Positions 12,801 to 15,846 of a stretch of 15,846 nucleotides of DNA are shown here, piece by piece. The translations under genes and the position numbers were made by a program. This stretch comes from Schlesneria sp. (lineage in GTDB: Bacteria; Planctomycetota; Planctomycetia; Planctomycetales; Planctomycetaceae). The stretch's first letter is position 1. Each line of letters begins with the position of its first letter. The notes beneath the pieces were generated by a model, which made no database searches, was not told the origin of the DNA, and saw only the letters and a program-made list of their open reading frames with translations. The stretch lies in NCBI GenBank assembly GCA_025353525.1, contig JANXOO010000336.1, positions 1 to 15,846 on the forward strand, in the 5' to 3' direction.

Positions 12801-14986
12801 TTCAGATGATCCATTGACGCGCGCGGTGCGAGTGCAGTTTGCTGGATCTCGCGTCGAATCACTGTGGCAAACGGGCTGACCGGCGAAGCCGCAACAACGG
12901 TCTCGAACGGAGCAAGTCCCCGTTTTGCAAATTCGCCCGCTTTTTCGGTCGCCCAGGCCAAATCGTCACCAACGCGGAACATCCATGTGCCATGCAGGGC
13001 AATGGCTTCTGACCCGGCGATCAATTGAGGTGCCCCGCCTGTAAACCCGCCCGCCCCTCCGTCATCGTAAACTCGCAGTGAAATCGTATTGATTTCGCCA
13101 GGTTTGATCGTTCCGTCAGGAATCACGTAGCGGTGCAGGTTCTCGACACCGTTCACAGATTTCGGCGGCAACGCTCCGCTGACACCGACTTTGATCCCGT
13201 TCACGAAGCTTTCACTCGCATTGTCGACTTTTTCGACGTACAGAAACATTCCGCGACCTCGCCACGATTCGGGAACTTTGACCTCGCATCGATACCAGGC
13301 AAATCCATCATCGGCGGCAAATCGTTGGTCCTGTTCCCACGGCCCAGGGACGGGTAACGTCGTCCATGTGGAATGTCCGTCCTCAAGGGGATGCGCCGGA
13401 ACAGTGGCAGACAGTTTCAAATCGATCGGCGGAACATTGCGGCCAGCCGCCCAATAAATGGCATTCAACAGCAGTCTCTGAAACGCCGGATGACGGAAAT
13501 CGTCTTTATGACCGAGCGATGTATAAAAGGTTCGTCCACCGTCTTGACGCTGAAACGTCCACGCGACGGGTTCCTCTTTCTGCAATCCGTCCACTCGTCC
13601 GCGCATCAACTCCGTCGTACCCTGTTCGAGCGGCGAGGTATTGTAAAGCGTCGCTCCGCTGGCAAATTCTGTTTTGGAAATTCCCGTCAGGATCGGGTGT
13701 TTCACGTTCGGCAATGTCCGAATCAGTCCTTTGGTTTCGTTTCCGGTATGTCCGGTATAGTGACCACCGAAGACATCGTGATCGAGTTCCAGCCACGTTG
13801 ACAGGCCCTCATTCGATTGGCCGGGAAGGAACGAGAACGCGTGGTTTGCCGTGCGAATTCCTGCCACCGGCTTTCCCGCAGCGACGTGTTTCCTGATCAC
13901 GTCGAGCTGTTTTGCAGGGAGCGGTCGGCGGCGGACGCTGATCAGTAACACATCAGCCTCGTTAACGACATCAATTCCCTGCAGATCGTATTTGTCCGAG
14001 GCGGAATTGAAGACAAAACTCGTTTTGAAATCGCGACCCAGAAACGTGGCTGCAAACTCGGGCAACGAGGTTTCAGTTCGATATTCATCTTCGGCGGCAA
14101 GAATCACGACGTGCGGGCGTTTGTCTTCGGAAAAATGAAATGCCGTTCCGCCCAGGAAATCGGTACTCGTGATCGTCGGGCACCAGTACTTTTCGATATG
14201 TTCGATAATCAGATCGTTACCGGTGAAGTGGCTGACAAACGGTTTCATTGCGGGGTTGTACATCGTGTCTGTCATGTCGCGCATCAGCGCGACATTCATA
14301 CCCTGATAGACTATCTGACGAATCGAGAACGGTCGGCCCAGAACACACATGTTCGTATGAACGCCCATCACGATGACGTTCCGGATATCGCGCTGTTTCA
14401 TCAGGCGCCATGCTTCGTCCGAATCAGTAATCGCGTCTTCGTCGCGAATTTCGATAGCAGCAATCTGACGCGACCACGCCCGATAGTTTTTGACCGGCTC
14501 GTCGCAATCGCAGCCGCCATCGGAATCATCGATCGGCAATCCCGGTTCGCGATCCGGATCGATCCGGCACCAGCGTTCGAGCGGTCTCTTCGATTCTGCG
14601 ACCGGAGCTTGCATCGCCCGTTTTCGTTGTGGTGTCTCCTTGTAGAAGTCCATCGTGTCGCTGGGACAGTGGATAATCAACGCCCCGCGCGACCGTGCGG
14701 CCTTCACGACCTCGTTCATCCGGGGTGCCATCTCGGCGACGCGTGCCGTGGCGTTGGGGCACCAGTGCTTGTCCCACATGTCACAAATCACAACAGCCGT
14801 CTGCTGCGGCTCCCACTCCGTTGGTGTCGTCGTTGTATGCCATCGTCCGGTCTTCGGAGCCACCTCGACCCGCGATCGGAAATTGAGCATCAGTTTTTGT
14901 GGTTCGGCAGCGTCGAGTCTAACGGGGGCCGGTACACACTCGAAACACAAGAGCCAACCTGCAATCGCGAGAAGAGTCCACCGCAT
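9806..14986 (-). CDS. Giant exported fusion: isochorismatase-like, ThuA-like, jelly-roll, PVC propeller, HEAT, cytochrome c
   Basis: The product is 1726 residues. A Sec signal (1 to about 27) follows a GGAG site 6 bases from the ATG. Domains in order: isochorismatase-like hydrolase (about 60-270; Asp69, nucleophile Cys214 in GVHTNMCVLGRPF); ThuA-like domain (about 290-515; GRTFYTSLGHKDDFRHPAFQ); jelly-roll like glycosidase sugar-binding domains (about 537-660); PVC-type 'membrane-bound dehydrogenase' beta-propeller (about 725-1122; NIWRYHPETRRYEVF, EGGGNAFGLEFDAAGRAFSG) with two calcium-loop-like motifs (DTDGDGQFD near 808, DRNGDDVPD near 851); HEAT-like helices (about 1135-1585); PVC haem domain (about 1590-1722) with CGKCH at 1602-1606 and likely axial Met1698 in SLMPEGQ. 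Haem attachment requires export. It may oxidise a sugar-like substrate and pass electrons to its cytochrome; the reaction is inference. The propeller-HEAT-haem part is common in planctomycetes; the N-terminal additions make this copy unusually long. Confidence 0.92.
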   Translation of the reverse strand: MRWTLLAIAGWLLCFECVPAPVRLDAAEPQKLMLNFRSRVEVAPKTGRWHTTTTPTEWEPQQTAVVICDMWDKHWCPNATARVAEMAPRMNEVVKAARSRGALIIHCPSDTMDFYKETPQRKRAMQAPVAESKRPLERWCRIDPDREPGLPIDDSDGGCDCDEPVKNYRAWSRQIAAIEIRDEDAITDSDEAWRLMKQRDIRNVIVMGVHTNMCVLGRPFSIRQIVYQGMNVALMRDMTDTMYNPAMKPFVSHFTGNDLIIEHIEKYWCPTITSTDFLGGTAFHFSEDKRPHVVILAAEDEYRTETSLPEFAATFLGRDFKTSFVFNSASDKYDLQGIDVVNEADVLLISVRRRPLPAKQLDVIRKHVAAGKPVAGIRTANHAFSFLPGQSNEGLSTWLELDHDVFGGHYTGHTGNETKGLIRTLPNVKHPILTGISKTEFASGATLYNTSPLEQGTTELMRGRVDGLQKEEPVAWTFQRQDGGRTFYTSLGHKDDFRHPAFQRLLLNAIYWAAGRNVPPIDLKLSATVPAHPLEDGHSTWTTLPVPGPWEQDQRFAADDGFAWYRCEVKVPESWRGRGMFLYVEKVDNASESFVNGIKVGVSGALPPKSVNGVENLHRYVIPDGTIKPGEINTISLRVYDDGGAGGFTGGAPQLIAGSEAIALHGTWMFRVGDDLAWATEKAGEFAKRGLAPFETVVAASPVSPFATVIRREIQQTALAPRASMDHLKVPDDLQLDLVLAEPVVSQPLFMNFDERGRLWVMQYLQYPEPAGLTLLSKDQWWRAVYDRVPDPPPLGAKGNDKITIHEDTDGDGQFDTHKIFVDGLNIATAFVQGRGGVWVLNPPYLLFYPDRNGDDVPDGDPEVHLSGFGIEDTHSVVNSLRWGPDGWLYGAQGSTVSASVTLGWPGKPDPGKPDLGKPDLGKPVPTVHSQGQNIWRYHPETRRYEVFSEGGGNAFGLEFDAAGRAFSGHNGGNTRGFHYMQGAYLQKGFSKHGPLSNPWSFGYFPAMGHHNVPRFTHEFIIYEGSDGPFALPDKYRGKLFGAAAILNHVVISDVERVGSTFRTRDIGYAIESSDTWFRPVDVKDGPDGAVYVADWYDGQLAHTANYQGGLDREHGRIYRVRAKTTSGGSNARSKPLGKLMTGELITILESRDRWHREAARRILADRKDPAAIPVLRKKLFESSGQSALEMLWGLYLSGGLDGITALRAVDHAEPQVRLWVVRLMADERRLPSDFAARVADLAKTEPDIEVRAQFAASAKRLPHEQSLPIVRHLMLRDEDLSDARQPLMIWWALEASISPASASLVNSISPASKLPETAADTLAAESPGLRLFEDRNLWSRPLVQKEILPRLMRRFASTGQRADLAVCAKLLKASPSPESTKSLMQGFEEAFQGRSLGNVPAELVAALSSAGGGSLSLRVRQGDSAAIDEALRTIADEKAPAGKRAELASLFGEVKQPAAVSVLTQTLSKTADDGLKGSILNALQAYGDPGIASAVLAQYGNFNEDVRVVAQSLFVSRKIWALEFVQAVDRGEVVAASVPLDTVRRLTIHRDEHLASLIQKHWGSVEGATNDEMQGTIERFTGLLTGPGDPYPGKKLYMQMCGKCHTLHATGGKIGPDLTTYKRDDVRQMLIHIVNPSAEIREGFETRVAVLKDGRVVTGFLVEQDPQSVTLRAPDGQSVSLERSELEELNKSRKSLMPEGQLNDLTEEQLRNLFAYLRSSQPLND
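11583..11612. repeat. Two overlapping perfect palindromes in the propeller-HEAT linker
   Basis: TTCGAACG (11583-11590) and CGTTCGAA (11593-11600) are perfect inverted arms 2 bases apart. Overlapping by two bases, AACCTCCGGAGGTT (11599-11612) is itself a perfect 14-base palindrome. They fall in the codons of the Ser/Gly-rich linker after the propeller. Confidence 0.6.
12216..12275 (-). repeat. 15-bp tandem repeat (about four copies) inside the propeller domain
   Basis: Plus-strand units 12216-12230, 12231-12245, 12246-12260 and 12261-12275 all begin GGTTT. The first two differ only in the last base; the others drift. On the coding strand they give repeats of Gly-Lys-Pro-Asp-Pro/Leu around residues 907-925, inserted between the GAQGSTV strand and the HSQGQNIWRYHPE strand. 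Confidence 0.8.
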
Positions 14987-15175
14987 GTTGATCTCCGATA
15001 TTCAAGGACAATCCGAAGTCCCAGGGCAAAACGCATCAATTCAGTGTGATGGGAACCCGCGCGAATTGCCAGCATCGAACGACGATTTGGCTCGCGTCGA
15101 AAGCCTTTGATGGAGATCGAAGCGGTCTGTCAGCACCAGCGCTACCGTGGGCGAGCATTGCACCGGGGTTTAATG
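14987..15175 (-). other. Intergenic region between amidohydrolase and giant gene
   Basis: This 189 bp gap between two minus-strand genes ends with the ribosome site of the giant gene (GGAG, plus-strand positions 14993-14996). No convincing promoter, terminator or small gene was recognised. The gap leaves room for a separate promoter, so co-transcription with the amidohydrolase is possible but not shown. Confidence 0.35.
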
Positions 15176-15846
15176 TCACGCCAGATTTAGCAACCGGATG
15201 GCGTTGCCTCGACAGATGCGGTGGTAAACGTCTTCGGGCAGATTCAACGAATCCAGAAGGCTGAATTGAGGAATTTCTTGCTCGGGCATCAGAACATCGG
15301 TCCCGAACAGCAGTTGGCTGGAGTTGCGGATGATAAACTCGCGACCGAATTCCGGGTCGCGGGCGATGGCTTTTTCACCCCCAGGTTCTGAAAGATCTCC
15401 GTAGAGATTGGGGTATTTCTGCATCAACCGGTCCAATGCTCCTCCCGGTGCGACTCGGGTAGGAACTTGCGGATATCGACCAAAGTCGTCCATCGTGGCG
15501 TCGGAAGAAATCGATGCCCAGAAACCGGCTGCGTGTCCGATCAAAGCCAGTTTGGGAAATAATTTTAGCACGTTTTCCAATCTCGGCAGCCCAGGCGTAT
15601 CCGGATTTCGCAGATCATCGAGGTGAAACAGGATCGGAAGACCAACCGTTTCGCACGCTTCGTACAGAAACAACTGTTGTGGCGCATCAAAAACCAGTCC
15701 CGTTTTATGTTCGCCAAAACCTTTGCAACCGGCATCCTGGTACCGCTTCAGGATCTCGATCAATCCTTTTGTTCCTGAGACATGGCCCGTTCGTTGGCCC
15801 GGGAGGTGGGCAGCCGCTCCATCACCGTGAACGTGGTGGCCCCGGG
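15176..15846 (-). CDS. Amidohydrolase family protein, partial (N-terminus beyond right edge)
   Basis: The frame stays open to the right edge of the window, so the TTG at 15761-15763 is not the start. About 223 residues are visible. Features of the TIM-barrel amidohydrolase (amidohydrolase-related, PF04909-type) group are a HVHGDG stretch close to the edge, LPILFHLDDL with a barrel histidine, LALIGHAAGFWA with a second, and LLFGTDVLMPEQ with the conserved C-terminal aspartate, followed by the closing CRGNAIRLLNL typical of the family. The product hydrolyses or decarboxylates a small carbonyl substrate with one bound metal; substrate unknown. Whether HVHGDG is the N-terminal metal pair or a loop cannot be settled from this fragment. 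It lies 189 bp upstream of the giant exported protein on the same strand; a shared catabolic role is inference. Confidence 0.85.
   Translation of the reverse strand, partial: RGHHVHGDGAAAHLPGQRTGHVSGTKGLIEILKRYQDAGCKGFGEHKTGLVFDAPQQLFLYEACETVGLPILFHLDDLRNPDTPGLPRLENVLKLFPKLALIGHAAGFWASISSDATMDDFGRYPQVPTRVAPGGALDRLMQKYPNLYGDLSEPGGEKAIARDPEFGREFIIRNSSQLLFGTDVLMPEQEIPQFSLLDSLNLPEDVYHRICRGNAIRLLNLA

Noticed and set aside
12008..12817. Open frame of 269 codons on the plus strand
   Set aside because: Antisense to conserved propeller sequence of the giant gene; the translation is Arg-rich and without a pattern. The same holds for the frame at 14111-15049.
1..15846. Mobile element, phage or defence island
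   Set aside because: No transposase, integrase, terminal inverted repeats, nuclease/ATPase defence pairs or abrupt composition change was seen; the EEP hydrolase alone is not evidence for defence.

Overview
The window looks like chromosomal DNA from a planctomycete (PVC superphylum, probably Planctomycetales). The strongest evidence is the 1726-residue exported protein at 9806-14986. It combines a PVC-type beta-propeller 'membrane-bound dehydrogenase' module with the C-terminal CxxCH haem module typical of this phylum. The TPR protein carrying RNA-polymerase-alpha C-terminal domains, the PDZ and TPR secreted proteins, and the loose gene spacing (about 50-285 bp gaps, GC-rich) fit the same assignment. 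No tRNA, rRNA, CRISPR array, insertion sequence or integrase was found.

Layout. 1-716 (+) is the 3' part of an ABC-2 type transporter permease. 913-2586 (+) encodes a membrane-anchored coiled-coil protein. 2872-3639 (+) is a HpcH/HpaI class II aldolase read from a GTG start with a good ribosome binding site. It converges on 3823-4536 (-), an endonuclease/exonuclease/phosphatase-fold hydrolase. That gene lies 47 bp downstream of 4584-6080 (-), a TPR protein with two tandem alpha-CTD modules, and the two probably share a transcript. A 177 bp divergent gap leads to 6258-7214 (+), a secreted HEAT/LRR-like plus PDZ protein, then 7298-8473 (+), an exported or membrane-anchored TPR protein, and 8719-9702 (+), a lipoprotein with a Gly/Pro/Met/Ser-rich collagen-like segment. 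Facing these is the giant multidomain protein 9806-14986 (-). Upstream of it on the same strand is an amidohydrolase (15176 to beyond the right edge).

How the genes may work together. The permease and coiled-coil protein look like part of an envelope gene cluster whose other members lie to the left. The three plus-strand genes 6258-9702 all encode exported proteins with protein-interaction or low-complexity modules. The giant protein joins an isochorismatase-like hydrolase, a ThuA-like domain, a jelly-roll, a PVC propeller, HEAT-like helices and a cytochrome c, suggesting an extracytoplasmic oxidative or hydrolytic machine for carbohydrate-type substrates. The amidohydrolase next to it may belong to the same catabolic function.

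No recognised defence, mobile or secondary-metabolite system is present. The two most unusual items are the TPR plus double alpha-CTD protein and the six-module exported fusion. Smaller items are a tandem repeat inside the propeller, a 17-bp duplication that supplies the stop codon of the aldolase, and a C7 tract near the start of the alpha-CTD gene. Function statements rest on motif recognition by eye; no database search was possible.
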